DNA of 64,000 nt from Gryganskiella cystojenkinii (taxonomy: Eukaryota > Mortierellomycota > Mortierellomycetes > Mortierellales > Mortierellaceae), in NCBI GenBank assembly GCA_015852425.1, contig JAAAIG010000027.1, positions 34,876-98,875 of the forward strand, in the 5' to 3' direction. The position numbers and the translations under genes are program-made. The notes below the pieces were generated by a model. The model did not search any database. It had not been told where the DNA came from and worked only from the letters and a program-made list of their open reading frames with translations. Shown in pieces: positions 34,601-45,125 of this stretch (positions are counted from its first letter, which is position 1; each line of letters opens with the position of its first letter).

Positions 34601-36217
34601 GATGGACTTGACCTCATCCTGATGGTAACGCATCCAGGGAATCGCCACAAGTGCGCCTTTACCGATATCCTGGAAAGACGCCAGTTTCGAGGTCAACGTG
34701 GCTTGGTATCCTCGAAGTTCGCCATGGTCATAATAGATTGCTGATAACCTCTTGAACAGGTCCTTGGTCTTGGAGGGAACACCAGACCAGATACGATGCA
34801 TCCGCTTGATCTCGGGACTGGTCAGCGCGCGCATCACGGCCATGAAACTGTTAAAGTTCCTGTAGACGTGCAGCAGGATCTGTGCCACGCGGGTCAAATG
34901 TGCAACAGCGTTATGCGGTGCATTGTGCGCATGGCCTTTGGAGATCGATGTCGAGGATGTCGGTGTAGGGCTGTTGGTGGACGAATGCTGACGACTGGTG
35001 CTCCATTCCTGTAACAATTGATGCGCCATACTGTGAGCGATATAATTCTCAAAATCGATACACCGTCTCGCTGCTGAGAGACTGCGGTCTGTCCGCACGA
35101 GGTCCTTGGGGATAGACACGTCCTTGAAGAGCATCGTATCGATAATCGTCAATTGCTTGGCCATCAATTCTGGATCCCATGACGTGACCGTCGAAGTCGC
35201 CACGGATTGGATCTGAACATTGACCGCATCGAGTTTAGCACGTTGGATACGAACATCCTCGATCAACCGACGGAGGTTGGCCAGATCCCTGGATCCTGCA
35301 GCAGATGAAGTAGAAAGTGATGGGCTCCCATCTCCTTGTTTCGCCTGTTCGAACCGAGCTGTGACTTGAGAGAGTGTGTAGGAGTGAAGGAGTGCCTGTT
35401 TGGTCAGAGGGGAAATAGGGATCATGGGTATATTCCTCTTAGTCCTCCTGTTCAGAGTCGTTGTCGCAGTCGTGGCGATGGATCGTTGAGAAGGTGCGGC
35501 GGGAGGCAATCCTGGGCGGGGGATCGTGGTAGTAGTACCGAGGGTCGAGGATGCAGCCGAGGACGTTATGGTCGTTGAGACACCAGTAGTTACTGAGGTT
35601 GCACTGACAGTCGATGTCGTGGTTGCACTGCTCGTTGTAGTCTTGGTTGTGTGTTTCTTGGCTGCTTCCACGATGTCATTGAGTCGGCGAAGGATCTCTT
35701 GCGCATGGGCGTTCAGCTGTGAATGGTTGATAGGTAAAGAATCGATCGAATCTGGAGTCAAAGAGCAAAAAAGAAAAAAAGTAAAGCCAAGCCAGGCCAA
35801 AAAAACAAAGGAGAAAGGTGAGAGAGCAAAAAACAAAATCGTGTGAGCGTAGCCGTTGTTTTGAACGAAACGCAGATGTTTGAGGATCGATGCGTTGTGT
35901 TTCGAAGCATTGCAGCAAGGAAACAAAACGTAAAACCTGGGGGACGAGACACTTACCCCGGTCCTTAAAAACAACCTGGGTACCAAGTATGCGAATGATA
36001 GCAGCGTGCGCCTTGATATAGGACCCATACGCGCTCTACAATCCCCGAGGATGAACCGATATGAGGGAAAGTATAATGGTGAGTTTAATCGTATCCAAGC
36101 GACTCTCTCGGCAACCTTTCGAGAGGTATTAATCAATGCTAATCATACCCTCAGATCTCCCGCTTCGTGCTCAGCCTTGGCGGTCTTGAGCAAAGTGGCG
36201 TAGTGTGAAAGGTCCAT
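31680..36217 (-). CDS. RasGEF-domain protein with helical N-terminus
   Basis: RasGEF (Cdc25-type) domains load GTP onto Ras-family GTPases. Exons are 36217-36149, 36035-35957, 35751-32729 and 32621-31680; phases join to 1,370 residues. The N-terminus (MDLSHYATLLKTAKAEHEAG, then SAYGSYIKAHAAIIRILGTQ) forms two helices resembling a MIT or other helical-hairpin trafficking domain. A Ser/Thr-rich linker precedes the RasGEF-like region, about residues 235-470: WDPELMAKQLTIIDTMLFKD, FENYIAHSMAHQLLQEW, VAQILLHVYRNFNSFMAVMR, ALTSPEIKRMHRIWSGVPS, then FKRLSAIYYDHGELRGYQAT and ALVAIPWMRYHQDEV. The rest is acidic, Ser-rich and disordered. The RasGEF match is divergent but the order of helices fits. The last exon (HLLGGSVEHSESN onward) is joined because its acceptor restores frame; without it the third exon would run into its intron and stop at 32690. 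Confidence 0.85.
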
Positions 36218-36671
36218 GTCCGAGGAATCAGAAAAAAATACAATGTGTCGTGTCGTGTCGTGTCTTAATCGTTGATGAATGCGTCGGGTGATCAGAGAAA
36301 AGGAGAAGGAGAGAGGAATGGAAATAGGGGAAGGGGAAAGAGGAGACGGGAGGACACGCTAGGTAATGTAATGTAAAGAAAAGAAAGAAGGGACAAGGGC
36401 CATGCTGTTCCTTTCTTGCAAAATGGCATCAGACATCAGGACAGCATGGTTCTGTTCGTCACACGTGATTTTTTAATAATGATGATTATTCGCGTTATCA
36501 TTTTAAAATATTGCGGTTAAAAATATGCAAATAAAAATTATATTTTAAAAACGCTAAAAATAGATAACGATTATGCTGGTGTTGAGGGAGAGGGAGGAGC
36601 AACTCCCTTTTATGTTTTAATCTGCTCGAGAGCGGCAATGACAATTTTTGGCAGCAAAAAAACAGTTCTGT
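36218..36671. other. Intergenic, RasGEF promoter and AT-rich spacer
   Basis: Contains a four-copy GTGTC pentanucleotide repeat (36245-36264) close to the RasGEF start and a strongly AT-rich stretch at about 36470-36560. No gene is supported. Confidence 0.5.
36245..36264. repeat. GTGTC pentanucleotide repeat, four copies
   Basis: Four perfect tandem copies of GTGTC, within 50 bases upstream of the RasGEF start codon, so probably in its leader. Confidence 0.9.
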
Positions 36672-37313
36672 TTAAGCGATACCACCGAAAGGAGCAACCA
36701 CCACGGCCACTGCTGCCAGCATGACTGTCCAGACCAAACTCGATACTGTAAGAGAGGAACCCAAGCTGGGGATCTTGGACCCGTTCGCGGTATCGATGCA
36801 GACCTGTTTCACGGCCTTGACGTCCTGACTCGAGAAGTTGTTATGAAAGACTGGGGCCAAGAATTGTTGTTGCCCTGTCGAGGCAAAACAGAGTGAACAC
36901 TGATGTAAACCGTCAATCAAGACCCCGTTGTTTTGACAAATGCAAGAATAAAACGGCAAGACTTGATTGATCATTGTCAAGTTGCCAACGACGGGAATGT
37001 GAGATTGACAGGTCCTAATTTGAGGGAATTGTCCCTGGCAAGCTTGACAGCTGTCCGAGGTCGAGAAAACTGGGTCGAGGGGTTTAGGAGTCGGTGTCGG
37101 TTTCGAGGTCACGATTGGAGCAGTTGGACCGCCGGGAACAGAGGGAACTGGTTCTGAGGGTGTTGGAGATTCAACTGGTTGTGGTGAAGAAGAAGGTGAA
37201 GGTGAAGGGTCGGTGGTAGTGGGGTCTTGGGCGTGGACTACAGTCATTGTGGTGAGGATAAGGACGATGAGGGTAAGCACCAAAGAGTGCCTTGAGCGAG
37301 TTGTTGCGAGCAT
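36672..37313 (-). CDS. Secreted Cys-rich protein, probably GPI-anchored
   Basis: Intact single-exon frame of 213 residues. Residues 1-28 form a signal peptide (LVLTLIVLILTTMTVVHA), followed by a Pro/Ser/Thr-rich stalk (about 30-85) suited to O-glycosylation. A compact domain with eight cysteines (CQACQGQF, TCQS, SCICQN, CSLC, VCIDT; about residues 92-170) follows. It ends in a short Ser-rich spacer and a hydrophobic C-terminus (LVWTVMLAAVAVVVAPF), the arrangement of a GPI-attachment signal. NLT, NFS and NGS are possible N-glycosylation sites. The Cys spacing does not match CFEM as I know it. It is probably a plasma-membrane or cell-wall protein, with partner and role unknown. Confidence 0.85.
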   Translation of the reverse strand: MLATTRSRHSLVLTLIVLILTTMTVVHAQDPTTTDPSPSPSSSPQPVESPTPSEPVPSVPGGPTAPIVTSKPTPTPKPLDPVFSTSDSCQACQGQFPQIRTCQSHIPVVGNLTMINQVLPFYSCICQNNGVLIDGLHQCSLCFASTGQQQFLAPVFHNNFSSQDVKAVKQVCIDTANGSKIPSLGSSLTVSSLVWTVMLAAVAVVVAPFGGIA

Positions 37314-37690
37314 TGATTGATATTATTGTGTGAGTTTGTGTGTATAACGTGTGATGGAAAGAGAGAAGGTTTGCAAAGAAACAATGTTTTTAATGCGGCA
37401 AAAGGATGGTTTGTTTGAAATGCAAAAAGAAAAGAAGTGATCAGAAACGTCGTTCCTGAACCTACAAAGGGAGAGCGTGTGTGTGTGACTACTGAAGACT
37501 ACTTCGCGAAGCAAAAAAAAAAAAAAAAAAAAACTCGACAGAGGAGACACATTTTTTTTTTGTAGAAATTATTTTTTTATGTGCAAAACGGCTTTTGGTT
37601 TTTGTACAAAAGATGGGATGAGTATGTGCGTATGTGTAAATGTATGCGTATGCGTATGTTTGTTTTCTTCCTTTGATTTGTTGGCCTTTT
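37314..37690. other. Intergenic between GPI-type protein and zinc-finger gene
   Basis: A 377-base spacer with an A-run (37510-37531), a T-run and a TGTATGCGTATG-type imperfect repeat at 37626-37662. It serves as the promoter of the GPI-type gene and the 3' flank of the zinc-finger gene. No gene is seen. Confidence 0.45.
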
Positions 37691-39832
37691 CTAGCTGCTT
37701 GGCTCGACCTTGACCTTGGGCGGGACAGAGCCGGGATGTTTCGCACGCTTGTGCCGCAGCAGATCGTGTTGCCGTGTAAACTTCCAATGACACTCATCAC
37801 AAGGGAACGGACGCGCTGTCGTATGGGTCATGATGTGTGAACGCAGGTTGAATGGACGGGTGAACCGACGTTGACAGACCGGACAGACATGATTGTCCGT
37901 GATCTCAGGGACCATCTCGGGATCAAGCAAGTGCTGAAGATTCTGTTGCTGCATGTAGACTTGAGGTCGTTGAGGCAGGGGTTGTAACTGTTGTTGAGGA
38001 TGATTCGAACGAGAGTTATTAAGAGTAGAAGAAGACAGTGAAGAGTAAGAATAATGCTGTGGATAAGAGTGAGAATGTGAATGTGAATGGTGGTGATGGT
38101 GTTGGTGTTGGTGTCCAGCAGCAGCACCAAAAACAGAGACGGATTGTGGAGAAAAGAGCGAAGAAGAGGAAGAAGGAGAAGACGAAGATGAAAAGGAAGA
38201 AACAGTAGAAATAGCCGGCGACGGAAAGGTGGAAGGGTACGAGACTGCTGCTGCCGCAGTCCCGCCTGGACTGGACCGACGGCGATCATGCCTTGACCGT
38301 TGTTGTTGCTGATGGTTATTCGATAGACTTTGTTGATTTTGTTGTGTGACAAAGGAGGCTGAGTTCTGTTGAGGTGATGTCAGTGGCAACGAAGGGGACG
38401 TGGGTGTGGACATCACCGAGTCCTTGTGGAATGGAGACGAATATGGGGTGTGATGTGAAAATGAAGACGACCCAAAGGAATGTGGTAACGTTGCCGAGGA
38501 AGTAAGGACCATCGACTTTGGGCGTGACCTTGACAGTGTGGAAGTCGATCGACCTTGAAGCAACGAGGGGGAAGAGGCCGACATGTTGTTGAAGTGGAAC
38601 GAGAAGGGGCCGCCTTGGGAATAGCCCTCGTCCTCGGAGAGGTATCCCCGAAGAGACTGTTCATGATGAGGACGGGTTCGATCCTCATAAACAGACGGAT
38701 CAAGTTCCTCGTCAAAGAACGAGTAAGCGTATCCCTCGGGCGAAGCACCCAGGGCCGGGAAACCTTGTGTCCCGTTTTGATTGGTTTTGTCGAGTGCAGA
38801 CAACTCTGGAGATTCGTGCTCACGCTTGATGTTCGGCATCATCTCTGTTCCCGGGAACAAGGGTGCCTCTTGCCCTTGGCTCTGGCTACTGTTACTGCTG
38901 TTGCCATTGTTGTTGAACAAAGCCGAGTCTTGTTGAAGAGCCTGTTCACACAACTGGAGTTGATCCACTAAAGACGGAGAGGCCTGGGGTAACATGTTCT
39001 CAGCCTGGATAGAGGAGGACACGGGCCGCGTCAAATGAAGTCCCGCTGCAGATGTGAGAGGGACACCCTGGACAAAATTACAACCCTGGGGAGAAGTTGG
39101 AGGAGTACCGAGTCCGATCCGGGCCATCTGGTCTTGAAGTTGCTGATGCCGCTGTTGTTGTTGCTGCTGCTGTTCTTGCCTTTGCTGGTTCTGATGCTGG
39201 AGCTGTTGGATCTGTTGGAGTTGCTGTAGCTGAAGCTGCTGTTGTTGGTATTGGTGCTGCATCAATAACATGTCATGTTCGCTCGGCAGTGACTGAGAAC
39301 CTCCGAAGCCCAAAATGCCTGTGGTTTCCTCGTTCGAAGAGACAAAGTTGTCATTGTTATTGTTGTTGTTGTTGTTGGAAGAAGACGGAGTAGCAGCGAC
39401 GGGGGAAAGAGTGGAGAGAGATGTGATGGCGTTGACAGGGGTCGAGGCCGAGGACGAGAGCTGACTTGGGAAGAACATGGTCATGGGCATATCGTACAGC
39501 TCCATGTCGGTGCCGGATTCCGAATATGAAAAGGGAGAAGAGGTGCAGGACGAGACTCTGCTCGAGCAGGAAGTAGTAGTGGTCGAGTTGGAAGCAGGGG
39601 TGGATGATATACAGGTCGGTAAGGCTGCAAACTCAGGGTGAATGACTGCTACTGGGGAGGGAGTCGTTGTTGAGTTGTAGTTGGAGGTTGGAATTGAAGA
39701 AGAAGATGAAGAGGAGGAAGCCGTGGGTAGTGGGGTTGGAGATAAATACCTAATTATTTGTGAACAAAAAAAAAGATGGTGGCAATCAAAGGCGAAGGAG
39801 ATGATAAAAGAGAAAAGAGGGAAAGGGTACAT
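37691..39832 (-). CDS. C2H2 zinc-finger transcription factor
   Basis: The frame gives up to 713 residues. Two adjacent C2H2 fingers lie near the C-terminus (about 645-695): CPVCQRRFTRPFNLRSHIMTH, linker TARPF, then CDECHWKFTRQHDLLRHKRAKH. This pair at the C-terminal end after a long Ser/Gln-rich region is typical of fungal regulators. Earlier parts include a Gln-rich tract (39130-39258), a His-rich patch, Ser runs, and acidic segments (DEELDPSVYEDRTRPHHEQS) that could activate transcription. The start is uncertain. A good intron acceptor (AATTAG, about 39749 on the minus strand) lies just before YLSPTPLPTA, so the first 20-30 residues given by the Met at 39832 may be intron. The true first exon may then lie further upstream, before the promoter-like element near 41.87 kb. 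An internal Met (MELYDMPMTMFF) is another candidate. Confidence 0.85.
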   Translation of the reverse strand: MYPFPLFSFIISFAFDCHHLFFCSQIIRYLSPTPLPTASSSSSSSSIPTSNYNSTTTPSPVAVIHPEFAALPTCISSTPASNSTTTTSCSSRVSSCTSSPFSYSESGTDMELYDMPMTMFFPSQLSSSASTPVNAITSLSTLSPVAATPSSSNNNNNNNNDNFVSSNEETTGILGFGGSQSLPSEHDMLLMQHQYQQQQLQLQQLQQIQQLQHQNQQRQEQQQQQQQRHQQLQDQMARIGLGTPPTSPQGCNFVQGVPLTSAAGLHLTRPVSSSIQAENMLPQASPSLVDQLQLCEQALQQDSALFNNNGNSSNSSQSQGQEAPLFPGTEMMPNIKREHESPELSALDKTNQNGTQGFPALGASPEGYAYSFFDEELDPSVYEDRTRPHHEQSLRGYLSEDEGYSQGGPFSFHFNNMSASSPSLLQGRSTSTLSRSRPKSMVLTSSATLPHSFGSSSFSHHTPYSSPFHKDSVMSTPTSPSLPLTSPQQNSASFVTQQNQQSLSNNHQQQQRSRHDRRRSSPGGTAAAAVSYPSTFPSPAISTVSSFSSSSSPSSSSSLFSPQSVSVFGAAAGHQHQHHHHHSHSHSHSYPQHYSYSSLSSSTLNNSRSNHPQQQLQPLPQRPQVYMQQQNLQHLLDPEMVPEITDNHVCPVCQRRFTRPFNLRSHIMTHTTARPFPCDECHWKFTRQHDLLRHKRAKHPGSVPPKVKVEPSS
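39130..39258 (-). repeat. Gln-coding CAG/CAA tract in zinc-finger gene
   Basis: Interrupted CAG/CAA codons give a Gln/Leu-rich stretch (HQYQQQQLQLQQLQQIQQLQ and neighbours). It is probably length-variable between strains. Confidence 0.85.
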
Positions 39833-41860
39833 TTTGTTAGCAATTTGGATTGGATTTGAAAGAGGAGGGAATCGGATTCTGAAAAAAAGAAAAATGAAAT
39901 GAGACGCGTGTCATTTATGTCCAGTTGCTCCAACGGGCGACTTGCCCGGTATCATGGAGATCAAGAATGGCCACACTGCTTTCGCACAGCACCCTGTCTA
40001 TCTCTCTCTCTCTCTCTCTTCCATCCTTTCTTCCATCGTGCTAATTGCTGATCCGGTAATTAGAAGACTGTGCGATCAGAACTCTTTCTTTTTGCTTTCA
40101 TTCGCTCTCTTAACCTCGTTGGTTCCTTCGAGAACCAGAGCAGAATAAAACAAATAAAGATAAAGAGAGAGACGGGTGTCCAGGAAAACAAACTGACACT
40201 GGAAAAAAAAATGAACAGGAAAGAGCCTTTAGTATCTTGAGAACAGAAAAGAAAAAGAAAATAAAGACGAATAGAGAAAAGAAAAGAAAGTGGTGGGATA
40301 GAAGCCCTGCGTTCTGCGGGAGAAAGAAGAAAAAAACGAGAAAGGAGGGATCGGGAAAGAGGGAGAAAGCTCAAGTTTGTTTGAGGTTTCTTATTATATC
40401 CGCAGAGAAGGGGCTGAGAGGCACCGGATTGAACCAAAGTCAGCATCATCGTAGGCTGTCCATCAGAAAACAACACTCATTTCGCCCAAAAAGAGTAAAC
40501 CTGCCTCCTAGGGCTGAAGTGCATGTTTTTTTAAAAAAAGTGTCACAGGCACACAGATTAAAGGTTCAAGAACGTGCGCTAGCGCATCCGCAATGAGTAG
40601 GAGTTGGGGCACATTCTGTGTTTTCTCTTCGATCCTCCTTCCCTCCAGTTCCCTGCTCGACTTTTTTTTTTTTTTTTTTAGATTTTTGAGTTGAAAATTG
40701 GTGGCAACCACGATCCGACCGAAGTACAAAAAACTCAAAATAGGGATCGATTACAAATGGAAGGTGCGAGAGATGACAAAGAAAAGGCAGGCCGAGCAGA
40801 AGTGGGGAATGGGCTGCAGTGTGTGGTGGAAGAAAGTCGGATGGTGTGCCACTGCGTTCCTTGTAGATCTTCTTTTCTCTTGGCACCGCAATTGGGCATT
40901 CTTGACTCTTCTTCCTCTCTATCTTTCTTTACGCTGCCGAGAATTCTCCGCGGGCGGTAGGGGATGGGATGATGGCGAGAAGATCCAAAAGAACAAAGAC
41001 AAAAAAACCAAGGAAAGAGAGAACCAATGGTACGCGAGGGCGAGCAAAAAACGGGTAAGCAGATGGACGAGTAAGGTGGCCCACGAAAGAAAAGAGGGAT
41101 GAGGCACTGTATGTGGTAAAGTTTGTGGAGTGCGAGACAGATTTTTCGTTTGTCACGATCCTGAGTTGGTCGAGTTGTGGCAGCTCAGCTTTGACTCAGC
41201 CCTTACAAATAACCAAGAGAATATGATCGATCAAAGAAATCCACTCCAGACACCATAGCACCCAGCACGTTCTAGATCCCCACAGGAACCGATGGACGCA
41301 CAATTACAAATAAAATAACACAGGTGGTAGGAGAACATGGCTTGGCCAACATTACTTTCTTTTTTTTAAGCACCAAGAAAGCGCGTAGCTGTTGTTTGCA
41401 AACATAAATGGTACAAAGAAGGTTGGGCTAGCTTTGTTTTGCTTCAAAAGGAATAGGGAAATAGGGATTACTTACATTATGTTTTACAATTGGAGAATGT
41501 AGGCGATTAAAAGGTCAAAATGTGCGACAGTGTGTGTGTGTGGGGGTGCACAAGTGCGACGACGGCGGGAGAGAGGGAATAGTGGAAAAATCGTTGTTTG
41601 TTCGTGGTGTGGTGAGTTTGCTGTGGTGATATATAGTGAAATTTTAGATCTGTCTAGCTGCGGGGGAGAATGAAGTGGTGGGGTATACTGCGGGCGGAGG
41701 AGAAGGTGTAGGTATGTTGCAGACGACAGTGTGCGAGAGTTGAGAGAGTGAGGATTGAGAGCTGAGGACGGTGGCAGTTTTATGAATGCGAGTTTTTTTT
41801 TTGAAAAGTAGACAGAATAAGAGAGATTCGACGCGGGGGTCAGAAGTCGACAGCGATGGC
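39833..41860 (-). other. Probable leader and 5' intron region of the zinc-finger gene
   Basis: Between the TATA-like element near 41865 and the zinc-finger frame. On the minus strand 41840-41520 is C/T/A-rich with few G, like a fungal 5' UTR. The rest is T-rich with homopolymers and a CT microsatellite at 40000-40019. No other gene is visible. I could not place a first coding exon with confidence. Confidence 0.4.
40000..40019. repeat. CT microsatellite
   Basis: A (TC)n run of about ten units in the probable leader of the zinc-finger gene. Confidence 0.85.
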
Positions 41861-41870
41861 TTTTTATACC
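41861..41870 (-). promoter_or_regulatory. TATA-like element for the zinc-finger gene
   Basis: GGTATAAAAAGCC on the minus strand, followed after about 30 bases by a long C/T/A-rich, G-poor stretch resembling a transcribed leader. If this is the promoter, the zinc-finger transcript has a leader of about 2 kb, probably spliced. Confidence 0.45.
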
Positions 41871-43736
41871 TTGCTCGAATTTTCGTTTTTAGATTGTCAT
41901 CCTTAGTCAGTGGTTCAGTCATCCAAGCCAAATGGTCAGTCAGCCATTTCAATCGAATTTTCAATTGAAAATTTTCCGTCTTTTCTCATTTTTTGCTCAC
42001 TTTCAATTCAATTGTAAAGAATAAACTCGCAACAAACAAGTTGAGCTTCCATAACAAAATAACAAAATCCTTGTTTGTTGATTCCTTCTCTCTCGTCTTG
42101 ATATTATTAGTAACCAGCAGACAGGCTCGATCATCCTTTCGATGCGGCGTCCCCTGCCTTCCTTTATTTGCTCCACTCTGACCTCCCTCTTCTTGTGTTC
42201 TTTACCAAATACAGCTTTCACACCCCAATTCTCTCGTACAAATCAGTTCATACCAGCCCTGCTTAACGTTTATGTTGGATAAGATTGTTTGCCTTTTATT
42301 TTTATTCCATACTCCAGAGATCACCACAAAAAAAAAGGATTGCCAAGCAAGTGGCCAAGCAACCAAGTTCACCCCCAAATCGTAAATCAAAGTACACAAG
42401 AGAAAACGACAAGAAAGGTAAAAAGCAATAACAGTGGAAGCACAGTTAAAACAACAGCAACAACCCAAGGCACATTTAATATCCGACAAGAAAAGAATTC
42501 TCTTGGCTTTTCAGTCGAAGCCTTCCCCTCACTTGGTGCTTCCCCCACAAGTTACCAAGAATGTGTTCATAAAAAATCTATAAAGAAAGGACCTTCAACT
42601 TGGCCACGTTATATTTTGGTGTTTTGCCGCGGTGTTTTCGTTGATCCATAAGGGTCGTCATAATACATAAAAAGGGCCGACAACGGGACGGTTGAACTAT
42701 ACAAGCGAGCGGACGCGCTCAAAAGGCAACAGGGCGAAAATCGAAAAATTAAGCAGCACAAAAACAATGGGTGGGTGCAGAGAGGAAGGAGGGTCTCCAT
42801 GTGGAGTACTATACTTGATCACCACTATCACCATGACGGTTACCAACTAAGTATTCCTCTCATTTCTCCATCTTTCAAAGAACCCAGGATTGGAAGTTTT
42901 CAACGCAAAAAGTCCATCCGCTTCCGTCCCCGCAGCAGAGACAGCGATTGGATAATACGTAGGCGTTTTATTTTCGTCATGGACACCGCTCACGCACAAC
43001 TTTGTTTATTTTTTCTTTTTCCTTTTTAGGATTGCCTACCTATTCGGACGAGGCTGAAAAAAGACACTCTTTCCGAGGTACCTTTCTCCACTTATCTCTC
43101 GCACCCACATAGGGACAACCATGGAGCTGCCGCTCATCGTTTTTTTCCGATTCTCCCATGGACACACATTTTGTCGCCCGAAGTCGCGGGATTCGTTGTC
43201 ATGGTTTGTAAAATGGCGCATGTGGCCTAACGTTCAATTAGAGATCTTCCTTTTGACTTTGCCCACCTTTTAGGGGTTTCAAAAGGCAGGCACGTAACCG
43301 CCTCACCGTATCGTCAATTAACTTTGTTCGAGTCTGGCATGCTTTTTGCTGTGTCGTTTGTTTCAAAAAAAAAAATGAACCGAAAAGAAAATCTCCATTT
43401 TCAGCTTTACTGAGTCGCGATTCGCACTTTGCGAAAAAGAATGGCAATGTAGCTCCTTTGTTCGTGGTCGTTATCAGATTCTCTTTTCTTCCTTTTCGCG
43501 ACAGTCGCCACGTAGTCGATTTTTTAGGATGCTCTCGTCAATATATTTTTTTTTAGCCAGCCAGGAATTATTCAGTTTTAAGATTTTTTGTTGATGATGA
43601 TGTTGTTCCTGTTGTTCCTGTTGAGTGATGCCGCCAAGAAACAAGCCGCGTGCGTATACCTTTGTACCTTCTCTCCCCTTCTTTCCTTCTGGCGTCTCCT
43701 GATCAATTCAAGTTTCTTGTCATCTCCTCGTCTCTT

Positions 43737-43782
43737 NNNNNNNNNNNNNNNNNNNNNNNNNNNNNNNNNNNNNNNNNNNNNN
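43737..43782. other. Assembly gap (46 N)
   Basis: A run of 46 N; distances across it are not reliable. The flanks are not low-complexity, in contrast to the gap near 22.07 kb. Confidence 0.98.
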
Positions 43783-44038
43783 CACAATTACATGTTACGT
43801 GTGTCGTTTTTCAGGGACACCGAGACCATCTCCCCCTTTTAAGTTCTAAAATTACTTCGACAGTTGTGCGTTCCTGAAAAGTCGACAAACAACGAAAAAC
43901 AAGAAAGACTTGAGCCTTTGCACTGCTATGGTGGTCTGGTTCCTTCTGGCAACAAAAGGGGAGGGGAGAACCATTCTGGCGTAGGGGAAATAAAAGGCAA
44001 GAGTCAGTTAGGCGTGGCTGTCCTGCTTTCTTTTTTAT

Positions 44039-44056
44039 AACTTGCATATGCAAGTT
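44039..44056. repeat. 18-bp perfect palindrome
   Basis: AACTTGCATATGCAAGTT is identical to its reverse complement. It has no spacer and lies in intergenic DNA. The core TTGCATATGCAA resembles a dimeric binding site, but no adjacent gene explains it. Confidence 0.9.
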
Positions 44057-44519
44057 CACACTCAAACATAGAAAAAAAGCTTGGCCACAACAGCCACAAA
44101 AAAAAACAGTAAGGATTTTCTCATTATCCCTCAAAATTCAGAGCCGAGGAACAGTGATGGTGGTGATGATGGCAGCTGTCATGAAAAACAGCCCGCAATT
44201 GTAGTTCACACTCATCCTTGACCGTAAGGGACACGGTTGTTTGAAGCTCTCCTCAAGATAGAGTGAAAAAAAACCCCCTCCCACCAAACAACACCACATC
44301 GTAGGCTCTGGAAAAAAAAAGGTAGGATGACGGCTCAGCCCTCTCACCAACCCTGCGAAAGGTCTTACGTACCATCTTTTTTTTTAGTTTGTTTTTGCAA
44401 AAACCTTGGATAAAATTGTTGCGGTATGTCGAAACGTGTTTGGGTAGTAAAATTCCTCGTTCTGCGTTCTTTTGAATGACTGTTTGGATATTTTTTAAAG
44501 AAAAAATTGAACCTCTCTC

Positions 44520-45125
44520 TCCAAAAAGTGGTTCCAAGCACTGCAGGTTTCTGCCATTTGTTGTGTTTTTTAAGGTTATTTGCCAGTTGGAGGCTCAGAT
44601 GTGAGGTTGGTGGTCAGGTTACCACGTTCGTGTGCCTTTGTCGCGAGACTGTAAGCATTCATCTTTGTTGTGGCTGCCATGCAGGGCTAAGGTGCGAAGT
44701 CTATGATTCTTCGTCCTGATAGATCTTAACCTTGTCAAAAACTTTGAACGTCTCATTCTTACCCTAAAAGAGTAGTTTCTGGCATGCTATGGCTACCATT
44801 TTGTTTTTTTTCTTTTTTTTTAAAGAAAAAGGGCTCAGGTGCGAAGTTGTGGTCAAGGTACCCGATTACCCTATATCTCTGTGTTCTATTTATGCAGCTG
44901 TATTTGCAAGAAAGACGTTGAACGCCTCCTCCATCGAGAGGATGGTTTTGCAACCTTCTTTATTGATTTTAATTTTGTTTTGTTCCTTGAAGGCTAGTGT
45001 GCGACCCTTCACGCATCTCGAAATTGCTTCCTTCAAATAGTGACTTCTGGCGTGTTCGGAGCAGCTGCAACCAATCTTTTCTGTCCATTCTTGAGGGCTC
45101 AGGTGCATAATTTGAAATGGAGGTC
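44520..45125. repeat. Cluster of degenerate tandem-like repeats
   Basis: A motif close to GGGCTCAGGTGCGAAGTT recurs at about 44595, 44690, 44830, 44992 and 45092 (forms GGCTCAGATGTGAGGTT, GGGCTAAGGTGCGAAGT, GGCTAGTGTGCGAC, GGGCTCAGGTGCATAAT). Three copies are preceded 60-75 bases earlier by AGTxxTTCTGGCxTG-like sequence (about 44526, 44772, 45042), giving a loose period near 250-270 bases. The copies are diverged. They could be an old tandem duplication or a decayed repetitive element. Confidence 0.55.
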
